From assembly GCA_902468045.1 (NCBI GenBank), contig CABQXG010000019.1:1-11428 (forward strand): a stretch of DNA of 11,428 nucleotides, written 5' to 3'. The notes beneath the pieces were generated by a model. It had not been told where the DNA came from, searched no databases, and saw nothing but the letters and a program-made list of their open reading frames with translations. Both the position numbers and the translations under genes were made by a program. Shown here piece by piece: positions 1 to 6,098 of the stretch (position 1 is its first letter; each line of letters begins with the position of its first letter). The stretch is from an uncultured Collinsella sp. Lineage in GTDB: Bacteria; Actinomycetota; Coriobacteriia; Coriobacteriales; Coriobacteriaceae.

Positions 1-1146
1 GGATGGCTTTTGGCCCTGGGCAACGGCATCCTGTGCCCGTTGGAGGCCATCGCCATTTCGACCCTCGTGTCCGAGATGTTCGGCAGCCTGCCCGGCCTTG
101 AGTGGCTGCGCGCCGTCAAGCTCTACACCATACTGGGGGCCGACGTCTACCTGTTCCCGACGCTGATCGCGCTCGGCTTTGCAGTCTACGTCATCTTCCT
201 CAACTTCCGCGGCGCTAGCTCGGCCGCCAAGCTCCAAGCCTTCCTGACCAAGGCTCTGCTCTGCGGCATGCTGCTCGCCATGGGCGTCTCGCTGTTCACC
301 GGCTCGCCGGACAACGCCATGCCTGTGTTCTCCCAGGTCACCGGCGCTGGCGGCGGCAAGGCCGCTACCGAGAGCACCAGCCTGTTTGCCGGCATCGTGT
401 CGGTCCTGGTTCTGACTCCGTTCTTCTACGCCGGCTTCGACACCATTCCTCAGCAGGCTGAGGAAGCAGCCGAGGGCCTCAACTGGAACAAGTTCGGCAA
501 GATCATCTCCCTGGCTCTGCTGGCCGCCGGCGGCTTCTACATGGTCTGTATCTACTCGTTCGGCACCATCCTCGACTGGCATGAGTTCGTTAAGAGCCCG
601 GTTCCCGCGCTCGCCTGCCTCAAGGGCATCAACATGCTTCTGTACCTGGCCATGCTCGTCATCGCCACGCTTGGACCCATGGGCCCGATGAACTCCTTCT
701 ACGGCGCCACGAGCCGCATCATGCTCGCCATGGGCCGCAAGGGCCAGCTGCCCGAGCAGTTCGCCGAGGTCGACCCCAAGTCCGGCGCTCCCAAGCTCGC
801 CTGCGTCGTTCTGGGCGTCATCACCGTCGTCGGTCCGTTCCTGGGCAAGAACATCCTCATCCCTCTGACCAACGTGTCGGCTCTCGCCTTCATCTTCTCC
901 TGCGGCATGGTCGCCCTCGCTTGCCTGCGCATGCGCTTCACCGAGCCCGACCTGCCTCGTCCCTACGAGGTGCCCGGTGGCAAGTTTGGCATCTCCCTCG
1001 CTATCGCTGCCTGCGCCATCATCATCGGCCTGCTTGTGATTCCGTTCTCTCCCGCCTCCCTCAACATGGTGGAGTGGAGCATCGTGATCGGCTGGTTGGC
1101 TATTGGCCTGGCCCTCATGGCTTTCACCAATTCCCGCAAAAAGTAA
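1..1146 (+). CDS. APC-superfamily amino acid permease, 5'-truncated by the window edge
   Basis: The frame is open from the first base, so the gene starts upstream; 381 C-terminal residues are visible. APC permeases are usually 440-500 residues, so roughly 60-120 residues are missing. Two family marks are present: an 'NFRGAS..AK.Q' segment at about residues 68-79, after an early membrane span, and 'GFDTIPQQAEEA' at about 145-156, typical of bacterial APC amino acid/polyamine transporters. Eight or more hydrophobic spans are evident, ending with one at about 355-372 and a short basic tail (NSRKK). It is an integral cytoplasmic-membrane protein, presumably a proton-coupled symporter or an exchanger. 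The substrate cannot be read from the sequence. The internal TTG at base 10 is not the real start. An amidohydrolase follows 131 nt downstream, suggesting related substrates. Codon use is strongly biased to C-ending codons, as in the hydrolase. I am sure of the superfamily, not the substrate. Confidence 0.85.
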   Translation, partial: GWLLALGNGILCPLEAIAISTLVSEMFGSLPGLEWLRAVKLYTILGADVYLFPTLIALGFAVYVIFLNFRGASSAAKLQAFLTKALLCGMLLAMGVSLFTGSPDNAMPVFSQVTGAGGGKAATESTSLFAGIVSVLVLTPFFYAGFDTIPQQAEEAAEGLNWNKFGKIISLALLAAGGFYMVCIYSFGTILDWHEFVKSPVPALACLKGINMLLYLAMLVIATLGPMGPMNSFYGATSRIMLAMGRKGQLPEQFAEVDPKSGAPKLACVVLGVITVVGPFLGKNILIPLTNVSALAFIFSCGMVALACLRMRFTEPDLPRPYEVPGGKFGISLAIAACAIIIGLLVIPFSPASLNMVEWSIVIGWLAIGLALMAFTNSRKK

Positions 1147-1152
1147 CGCCGA

Positions 1153-1204
1153 GCCGGGGCGGATCAGGTGCGCGGGCCCCTCTCTTCCGCGCACCGAACC
1201 CGGC
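1153..1204 (+). other. Two-tier stem-loop after the permease gene
   Basis: A perfect 9-bp stem, GGTGCGCGG (1167-1175) with CCGCGCACC (1187-1195), encloses an 11-nt pyrimidine-rich loop. Outside it GCCGGG (1153-1158) can pair with CCCGGC (1199-1204) across an asymmetric internal loop. It begins 6 nt after the permease stop. No T-tract follows, so it is not a textbook intrinsic terminator. It may be a 3'-end stabilising or processing structure, or a weak terminator. Confidence 0.55.
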
Positions 1205-1223
1205 GCCACTTGGGTAGCTTTGT

Positions 1224-1247
1224 GAGGCCTTAACCCAACACGGCCTC
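1224..1247 (+). repeat. Small inverted repeat upstream of the amidohydrolase
   Basis: GAGGCC (1224-1229) and GGCCTC (1242-1247) form a perfect 6-bp inverted repeat around a 12-nt loop, 30 nt upstream of the hydrolase start. A separate 10-base palindrome, ATGGATCCAT (1257-1266), directly abuts the Shine-Dalgarno sequence AAGGAGG (1267-1273). Either could be an operator or leader structure; neither matches a site I recognise. Confidence 0.3.
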
Positions 1248-1277
1248 GCCCACTATATGGATCCATAAGGAGGAACC

Positions 1278-2555
1278 ATGTCCACTAAGTATGCAATCGT
1301 TGGCGGCAAGCTCATCGACGGTACCGGTGCCGAGCCGGTCGAGAACTCCCTCGTTCTCGTCGACGACAACGGCAAGATCGAGTACGCCGGCGCCATGCAG
1401 GACCTTCCCGAGGGCGTTGAGGTCATCGACGCCGCCGGCAAGACCGTCCTTCCCGGCCTGACCGACACCCACCTGCACTTCTCGGGCAACTTGACCGATG
1501 ATGACACCGACTGGGTCATGCAGCCGCTCCTCGAGAAGCAGGCCGTCGCCGTCAAGCAAGCCTACGACTGCCTCACCCACGGCCTCACCACCGTCTGCGA
1601 GATCGGCCGCTTTGGTATCCAGATCCGTGACTGCATCGACAAGGGCGTCTTCAAGGGCCCGCGCGTTCTGGCCACCGGCCTTGGCTTCTGCCGCGTTGCC
1701 GGCCACGGCGACTCCCACCACTGCAGCCAGGAGCTCAACAAGGAATCGCACCCCTGGGGCGATCAGGTCGACGGTCCTTGGGATCTGCGCAAGGCCGTCC
1801 GTCGTCGCCTGCGCGAGAACCCCGATGCCATCAAGATCTGGGCTACCGGTGGCGGCATCTGGCGCTGGGACTCCGGCCGCGACCAGCACTACTGCTCCGA
1901 GGAGATTCAGGCCGTGGTCGAAGAGGCCAAGATGGTCGGCATCCCCGTGTGGAGCCACTGCTACAACAACCACGCCGCTGCCTACGATTCCGTTCGCTTT
2001 GGCTGCGAGCAGCTGATTCACGGCTTCGATATCGATGAGCGTACCATGGACCTCATGGCCGAGCAGGGCACCTTCTTCACCCCGACGATCGCCTTCCTGC
2101 CCACCTGGTACGCCACCTATCCGCCCGTCTACGTCCCCGAGCTGCACGACAAGTACGAGGGCACCCTGGTCGAGAAGGAGCTGCAGCGCAACTACGACTG
2201 CCTGCGCGAGGCCAAGAAGCGCGGCGTCGTCATGACGATCGGCTCCGACTCCTTCTCCTTCGTCACCCCGTACGGCACCTGCTCCATCGAGGAGATGTAC
2301 GAGTTCGTCGACAAGATCGGCTTCACCCCGGTCGAGACCATCACCTGTGCCACTCTCAACGGTGCCAAGATGTGCCACATCGAGGACGAGACCGGTTCCA
2401 TCGAGGCCGGCAAGTGCGCCGACCTGCTGGTCGTCAACGGTGACGTCGCCGCCGACATCCACGTGCTCAACACCGACAACATGGATGTCATCATGAAGGA
2501 CGGCTGGATTGTCGAGGCCGGCACCTTCGGCGAGGCAAACAAGTACAGCGCCTAA
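1278..2555 (+). CDS. Amidohydrolase-superfamily metal-dependent hydrolase (imidazolonepropionase/Xaa-Pro dipeptidase-like)
   Basis: This 425-residue cytoplasmic enzyme has the superfamily's composite beta-sandwich plus TIM-barrel layout. The N-terminal strand region (1-58) leads into 'VLPGLTDTHLHF' with the metal-binding HxH at H65 and H67. Other expected ligands are in order: K186 in 'AIKIWATGGG' (candidate carboxylated lysine), H227 in 'WSHCYN', H248 in 'IHGFDID' and D324 in 'IGSDSF'. 'GSIEAGKCADLLVV' at about 373-386 is the usual return to the sandwich domain. Together these suggest a binuclear enzyme that hydrolyses a C-N bond, closest in style to prolidase-like and HutI-related amidohydrolases. 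The actual substrate is unknown. The start is clear: AAGGAGG sits 4 nt before the ATG. Thirteen cysteines are present, many for a cytosolic enzyme and compatible with an anaerobe. Strong codon bias suggests high expression. It probably acts with the upstream permease. Confidence 0.88.
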   Translation: MSTKYAIVGGKLIDGTGAEPVENSLVLVDDNGKIEYAGAMQDLPEGVEVIDAAGKTVLPGLTDTHLHFSGNLTDDDTDWVMQPLLEKQAVAVKQAYDCLTHGLTTVCEIGRFGIQIRDCIDKGVFKGPRVLATGLGFCRVAGHGDSHHCSQELNKESHPWGDQVDGPWDLRKAVRRRLRENPDAIKIWATGGGIWRWDSGRDQHYCSEEIQAVVEEAKMVGIPVWSHCYNNHAAAYDSVRFGCEQLIHGFDIDERTMDLMAEQGTFFTPTIAFLPTWYATYPPVYVPELHDKYEGTLVEKELQRNYDCLREAKKRGVVMTIGSDSFSFVTPYGTCSIEEMYEFVDKIGFTPVETITCATLNGAKMCHIEDETGSIEAGKCADLLVVNGDVAADIHVLNTDNMDVIMKDGWIVEAGTFGEANKYSA

Positions 2556-2614
2556 GCTACCGTTCATCGATGGCTTGATGTAAAACACAGTATTTGATTG
2601 CATAATGCAATGGA

Positions 2615-2640
2615 GAGGGTCGCTTGCGGCCCTCTTTATT
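2615..2640 (+). terminator. Intrinsic terminator after the amidohydrolase gene
   Basis: GAGGGTCG (2615-2622) pairs with CGGCCCTC (2627-2634), an 8-bp stem with one G-U pair and a 4-nt loop (CTTG), followed by TTTATT (2635-2640). It lies 59 nt after the hydrolase stop and ahead of the kinase gene, so it most simply ends the permease/hydrolase transcript. A CATAAT (2601-2606) just upstream could instead be a weak -10 box, which would put this hairpin at the very 5' end of the kinase mRNA. Confidence 0.65.
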
Positions 2641-2660
2641 GCTATGGGGTGCGTCAGTAA

Positions 2661-2667
2661 GAAGGAG
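2661..2667 (+). promoter_or_regulatory. Shine-Dalgarno that sets the first kinase start at GTG 2674
   Basis: GAAGGAG lies 6 nt before an in-frame GTG at 2674. It touches the ATG at 2668 directly (zero spacing), which argues against that ATG. The earlier in-frame ATG at 2605 lies upstream of the terminator hairpin and has no Shine-Dalgarno. Confidence 0.65.
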
Positions 2668-2673
2668 ATGGCG

Positions 2674-4059
2674 GTGGATCTCAATAGGCTGATTCTGGGC
2701 AAGAGCTACAACTCTACCAAGGTCTTTCGTACCGCTCAGCATGTGGTTCAAGCCATCTTGCTCGGTATTGTCGTTCCGCTGCTTATCCTGCTGCTCATCT
2801 GGGATCTAACCGATAATCCCAATCCCGTTCCGGCCGTTGTCGTCATTGCCGGCTTGGTCATGCTGTGCTTCTTCTTCTCGTACGTCTTTGTCGTTCCCGA
2901 CGACCTCACATCGAGCGCAACCGACCGCACGCTCGCCATCGCTTCAAAAATATTCGCCTACACGTCGCGCGGTCTTACGCCCGAAGCTGCCCTAGGCGCC
3001 TCTAAGATCATCCTGTCCGAAACTATCGCCTCTGCCATCTGCTTTACCGACGGCAAGCAGGTGTTGGCAAGCTGGGGCGAGGACTCGGCAAAATGCCCCG
3101 CGGGCACCCCGGTGGTGCTGCGGACTACGCTCAACGTGATCAACAGCGGTGAGCAAAGCGTGTTCTCGCGCGATGCCTCGACCGAGACAGGTGGCTACTT
3201 TCCGCGCCTGCGCGCCGGTATTGTCGCACCGCTTACCGTGCGCGGGCATTGTGTGGGCACGCTCGAGCTGTATTATCCCCGTCTGAGCAGCATCGATATG
3301 CGCCAGACGGCGCTTGCCTCAGGCTTTGCCGACCTCATTTCCACGCAGCTTGCGAGCTTTGAGCTCGAGCGCCAGGACGAGCTTACGGCCCGCGTGGAGC
3401 TGCGCGCCTTGCAATCGCAGGTCGATCCTCATTTTCTGTTTAACACCATCAGCACCATCGTGTCGCTCGTTCGAACCGAGCCCGACAAGGCGCGATCGCT
3501 GCTGATCGACTTCTCCAACTACTACCGTCAGACGCTTTCTGATTCCGATACCCTCACAACGCTCGAGCACGAGGTGGAACAGGGCACTCGCTATATCAAT
3601 CTTATGCAGGCTCGTTATGGCGACGGCCGTCTGCGCGTCTCGGTCGATATCGACTTTGAGGTGCGCGATTGCATGGTGCCGCCGTTTATCTTGCAGCCGT
3701 TGCTCGAAAACTGCATCAAGCACGCGCAGCGCGAGACCGAGCCGCTTTCTATTCATGTTAGGGCTTTCGAGACCGATGACGGTTTGGAGATCATCGTCGA
3801 GGACGACGGCATCGGTATGAGCGAAGAAGTCTGCGCGCATCTGTTTGAGCAGCATCGCCTGGAGGAGCCCGAGAGCATTACCGCCGACGGCTCCGTCAAG
3901 CGAGGTTGCGGCCTGGCGCTCTTCAACGTGCTTCAGCGCATCCATTTCTTTTACGGAGAAGATTCCGGCATGCGCGTGAAGTCCCAGGAGGGCGTGGGAA
4001 CGCAGGTCATCGTCGAGCTGAACGGCGAGCCGCATGAGCCGGCGCCGTTGACGGCGTAG
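2674..4059 (+). CDS. LytS-type sensor histidine kinase with GAF domain (first copy)
   Basis: From the GTG start the protein has 461 residues. Two hydrophobic segments (about 23-43 and 52-74) anchor it in the membrane. A GAF-like region (about 85-225) follows, with 'AGIVAPLTVRGHCVGTLELYY' (181-201) typical of the LytS/BtsS/YpdA group. The His_kinase domain (PF06580 type) holds the phosphoacceptor H253 in 'QVDPHFLFNT', and 'LQPLLENCIKH' (340-350) is the N-box, with N346. 'DDGIGM' (377-382) and 'GCGLALFN' (411-418) are the ATP-binding G boxes, so all catalytic motifs are intact. It lacks the multi-span 5TM-LYT sensor of classical LytS. The next gene, 38 nt downstream, encodes its probable partner, a LytTR regulator. 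The GAF ligand is unknown. Of its three GAF-region cysteines (C123, C141, C193), none forms a motif I recognise. It is a paralogue of the kinase at 8714-10057. Confidence 0.92.
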   Translation: MDLNRLILGKSYNSTKVFRTAQHVVQAILLGIVVPLLILLLIWDLTDNPNPVPAVVVIAGLVMLCFFFSYVFVVPDDLTSSATDRTLAIASKIFAYTSRGLTPEAALGASKIILSETIASAICFTDGKQVLASWGEDSAKCPAGTPVVLRTTLNVINSGEQSVFSRDASTETGGYFPRLRAGIVAPLTVRGHCVGTLELYYPRLSSIDMRQTALASGFADLISTQLASFELERQDELTARVELRALQSQVDPHFLFNTISTIVSLVRTEPDKARSLLIDFSNYYRQTLSDSDTLTTLEHEVEQGTRYINLMQARYGDGRLRVSVDIDFEVRDCMVPPFILQPLLENCIKHAQRETEPLSIHVRAFETDDGLEIIVEDDGIGMSEEVCAHLFEQHRLEEPESITADGSVKRGCGLALFNVLQRIHFFYGEDSGMRVKSQEGVGTQVIVELNGEPHEPAPLTA

Positions 4060-4097
4060 CACGCGGTTGGATTGAGAGAAAAAGAGAGGAAGCACAT

Positions 4098-4832
4098 ATG
4101 TCCGAAGGCTGGAACATCTTGGTGGTTGATGACGAGCCTCCCATTAGGGCTGAGCTACGCTATCTGTTGGAAAAGGATACGCGTGTGGGTCAGATTGCCG
4201 AGGCGGGCAATGTCACCGAAGCCGTGGAGTCGATTCTGTCGAACAAGCCCGACGTGTTGTTTTTAGACATTACCATGCCCGGTCGCTCGGGAATTGAGCT
4301 TGCCGAGACGCTGCAGAACCTAAAGACGCCGCCGGTGGTTGTGTTTGTGACGGCGTTTGCCGAATTTGCCGCTGATGCGTATAACCTCGATGCGGTCGAC
4401 TATGTCGTCAAGCCGGTCGAGGACGCACGCCTGTCAAAGGCACTCGACAAGATCGAGGCAGCCTTGGGTGCCCGTCGTGTTATCCATGCTCCGCGCCAGC
4501 CTTTGCGTCTGACGGTGGACCGCGGGGGCAAAAAGGTGTTCATTCCCGCCGCAGACGTCTGCTACTTTGAGGCGCGCGCCGATTTTTGCAACGCCATCTG
4601 CGCCGAGGGAACGTACCTGATCAATGAGTCGATCTCTTCGCTCGAGCGTCGCTTGGACTCCGAGGGTTTTATTCGCGTTCATCGCAGCTACCTGGTCAAT
4701 TTGGAAGACGTGCACAATGTTGAGATTGGCTCCACGGGGTTGATGGAGCTCAGGCTCGACCGCGTGAACTCGACGGTACCGGTGTCCCGTCGTCGTGCCG
4801 CCGAGGTCAAGTCGCACCTGGGGCTTGCGTAA
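4098..4832 (+). CDS. LytTR-family response regulator (first copy)
   Basis: This 244-residue protein has a receiver domain (about 6-122) and a C-terminal LytTR DNA-binding domain (about 140-243). The receiver has the acidic pair D11/D12, the phosphoacceptor D57 in 'LFLDITMPG', T85 in 'FVTAF' and K105 in 'DYVVKPVE'. The output domain shows 'VCYFEARADF', 'FIRVHRSYLVNL' and the ending 'VPVSRRRAAEVK', all characteristic of LytTR folds such as AgrA, LytR and AlgR. It should be phosphorylated by the kinase just upstream and then bind promoter DNA as a dimer. GAGAGGAAG (4084-4092) precedes the ATG with good spacing. The intergenic gap of 38 nt has no terminator, so the two genes form one operon. Its target genes cannot be identified from the sequence. 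No terminator is visible after it, so read-through into the phospholipase-like gene is possible. Confidence 0.93.
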   Translation: MSEGWNILVVDDEPPIRAELRYLLEKDTRVGQIAEAGNVTEAVESILSNKPDVLFLDITMPGRSGIELAETLQNLKTPPVVVFVTAFAEFAADAYNLDAVDYVVKPVEDARLSKALDKIEAALGARRVIHAPRQPLRLTVDRGGKKVFIPAADVCYFEARADFCNAICAEGTYLINESISSLERRLDSEGFIRVHRSYLVNLEDVHNVEIGSTGLMELRLDRVNSTVPVSRRRAAEVKSHLGLA

Positions 4833-4865
4833 GAGGCTTGCGTGCCGTCGTTTACCATCGCAGGT

Positions 4866-4892
4866 TTGGCATGGGCGCGCGGTGGGCATAAT
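4866..4892 (+). promoter_or_regulatory. Possible promoter of the phospholipase C-like gene
   Basis: TTGGCA (4866-4871) and CATAAT (4887-4892) resemble -35 and -10 boxes but are only 15 nt apart, which is short. GGG precedes the -10 and G follows it, as at two other candidate promoters here. Initiation near 4900 would give a leader of about 25 nt. Confidence 0.35.
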
Positions 4893-4913
4893 GGGTGGCA
4901 TCGAATGAAATCG

Positions 4914-4919
4914 AAAGGA
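4914..4919 (+). promoter_or_regulatory. Shine-Dalgarno that sets the phospholipase-like start at ATG 4925
   Basis: AAAGGA lies 5 nt before ATG 4925, giving the N-terminus MPALITHHLFG. The reading frame stays open to an earlier alternative start at 4895, which lacks an upstream Shine-Dalgarno and would add ten uncharacteristic residues. Confidence 0.65.
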
Positions 4920-4924
4920 TCATT

Positions 4925-5869
4925 ATGCCCGCGCTTATCACCCATCATCTGTTTGGCGAGGAAAGCATCGACCGTCTTCCGCAGGGCGTCATCACGTCCG
5001 ATGAAGAGCGCATTGCCTTTATCTTGGGCAACCAAGGCCCCGACCCGTTTTTCTTTCACATTCTGACACCGCGTGTTTCCGACTGCACGCTGCTGGCGCA
5101 GGTCATGCATCGGTCGCGCATGTCTCGCCAGTTCGCGTGCCTGCGCGACGGCGTGTCGCATCTGCTGCCGCGCGACGCCAGCTTGGGTCGCGCCTTTGCG
5201 CTGGGCCTGCTGTCTCATTACGTGCTCGACCGCAACGCCCATCCTTTTGTCTATGAGCAGCAGTTTGGCATCGTGGAGTCCGATTCAGAGCTTGAGAATT
5301 CGAGCAGTCAGGTCCATGCCGTGATTGAGAGCGACCTGGATGTGCTGATGCTGCAGCTTAAACGCGATGGCGCTACGGTCGACGATTATCCGCCGGCGGG
5401 CGAGATCGTCAACACCGATCGCATCAATCGCGTGGCCGGCGTGCTGATGAGCTATGTTGCCGGACGCGTGTACGGCATTGACATTCCGGCAGGGGAGTAC
5501 GGTGCTGCCGTTGCCAATATGCAGCGACTTTACCGCGCGATTGAGCCGGCCGGCTCCGCAAAGACGCGCGCGATCTCGCTGGTTGAGGGCTTGGTGCACG
5601 ACTACTCGCTGCTCGACGGCCTTGCCCATCGCGTGACGACGGAGCTGCCCGAGCGCACCGGTAACCTGGGCTATCTGACATGGAAGAATCCCTTTACCGA
5701 CGAGGTCTCGAACGAGAGTTTCCCCGAGGTCTTTGATCGCGCGCTGGTCGATTACGAGTGCACGGTCGCACGTTTTATCGAGACCGGTGACATGGATGCC
5801 GTGACCAGTCACGTCAACTACAGCGGTCGCGTGCTCGAAGCCGATGAGGAGTTCGACCGCGAGGAATAA
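4925..5869 (+). CDS. Zinc-dependent phospholipase C-like protein
   Basis: The 314-residue product begins MPALITHHLFG and contains 'GNQGPDPFFF' (35-44) and 'GLLSHYVLDRNAHPFV' (94-109). Those features mark the bacterial branch of the zinc-dependent phospholipase C / S1-P1-like helical family (PF00882 type). Candidate zinc ligands are H7/H8, D40, H98, D102, H106, H131 and E135, spaced as expected for a helical trinuclear-zinc core. Unlike the secreted clostridial and bacillary enzymes it has no signal peptide, and nothing resembles the alpha-toxin membrane-binding C-terminal domain. It is therefore probably cytoplasmic, and true phospholipase activity is unproven. The C-terminal half (about 160-314) is helical and acidic at the end (EADEEFDREE). 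It lies 92 nt after the first LytTR regulator without an obvious terminator, so it could belong to that regulon. Family call fairly sure; substrate unknown. Confidence 0.8.
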   Translation: MPALITHHLFGEESIDRLPQGVITSDEERIAFILGNQGPDPFFFHILTPRVSDCTLLAQVMHRSRMSRQFACLRDGVSHLLPRDASLGRAFALGLLSHYVLDRNAHPFVYEQQFGIVESDSELENSSSQVHAVIESDLDVLMLQLKRDGATVDDYPPAGEIVNTDRINRVAGVLMSYVAGRVYGIDIPAGEYGAAVANMQRLYRAIEPAGSAKTRAISLVEGLVHDYSLLDGLAHRVTTELPERTGNLGYLTWKNPFTDEVSNESFPEVFDRALVDYECTVARFIETGDMDAVTSHVNYSGRVLEADEEFDREE

Positions 5870-5897
5870 CGAACCGTCTCGCCCACGCTCTCCAATA

Positions 5898-5964
5898 AGT
5901 TGCGGTGGAATATGGATTAAATAGGCGCCTTTAGTGGTCCAACAGTCCGTATTTCACCGCAACT
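5898..5964 (+). repeat. Long inverted repeat forming a 21-bp stem-loop
   Basis: Bases 5898-5918 pair without a gap with 5944-5964, using 18 Watson-Crick and 3 G-U pairs, around a 25-nt loop that contains the palindrome GGCGCC (5924-5929). The outer arms are GTTGCGGTGGAATA (5899-5912) and TATTTCACCGCAAC (5950-5963). No T-tract follows, so it is not a standard intrinsic terminator. It sits 28 nt after the phospholipase-like stop and about 90 nt before the likely promoter of the transporter gene. It could be a dispersed palindromic element, an mRNA 3'-end structure or a small RNA. The rest of the 229-nt gap (5870-6098) shows no gene. Confidence 0.75.
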
Positions 5965-6048
5965 GCGTTGGGGATGCGGGTTTGCCTCACCGCCCCGTAT
6001 GGCCGCGTGCCCCTTTGCCGAATCCTTACCGGCGGTTCTGGACAATTG

Positions 6049-6057
6049 GGGTACGAT
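6049..6057 (+). promoter_or_regulatory. Probable -10 element of the MFS transporter gene
   Basis: GGG followed by TACGAT (6052-6057) and then G resembles a -10 box. Initiation near 6064 would give a leader of about 35 nt, with the Shine-Dalgarno GAAGGG (6084-6089) 9 nt before the ATG. No convincing -35 is seen; TTACCG (6026-6031) is 20 nt away. Confidence 0.4.
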
Positions 6058-6098
6058 GAACTAACTGCATATCGGGCGAATACGAAGGGTCCCTGTCC

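Noticed and set aside
1153..1204. Calling the structure after the permease an intrinsic terminator
   Set aside because: The stem is strong but the following bases contain no T-tract, so it was recorded only as a stem-loop.
2605..2673. Upstream ATG start for the first kinase
   Set aside because: It would translate through the terminator hairpin, has no Shine-Dalgarno, and adds residues without homology in the paralogue. GTG 2674 is better placed.
1230..2702. A 490-residue open frame on the minus strand across the amidohydrolase gene
   Set aside because: It is antisense to a gene with complete catalytic motifs and a perfect Shine-Dalgarno. Its product is low-complexity (rich in G, V, A, D, L) with no recognisable domain. 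Long antisense frames are normal in high-GC, strongly codon-biased genes.
3319..4095. A 258-residue minus-strand frame over the first kinase
   Set aside because: It is antisense to intact His_kinase and HATPase motifs and has no recognisable product.
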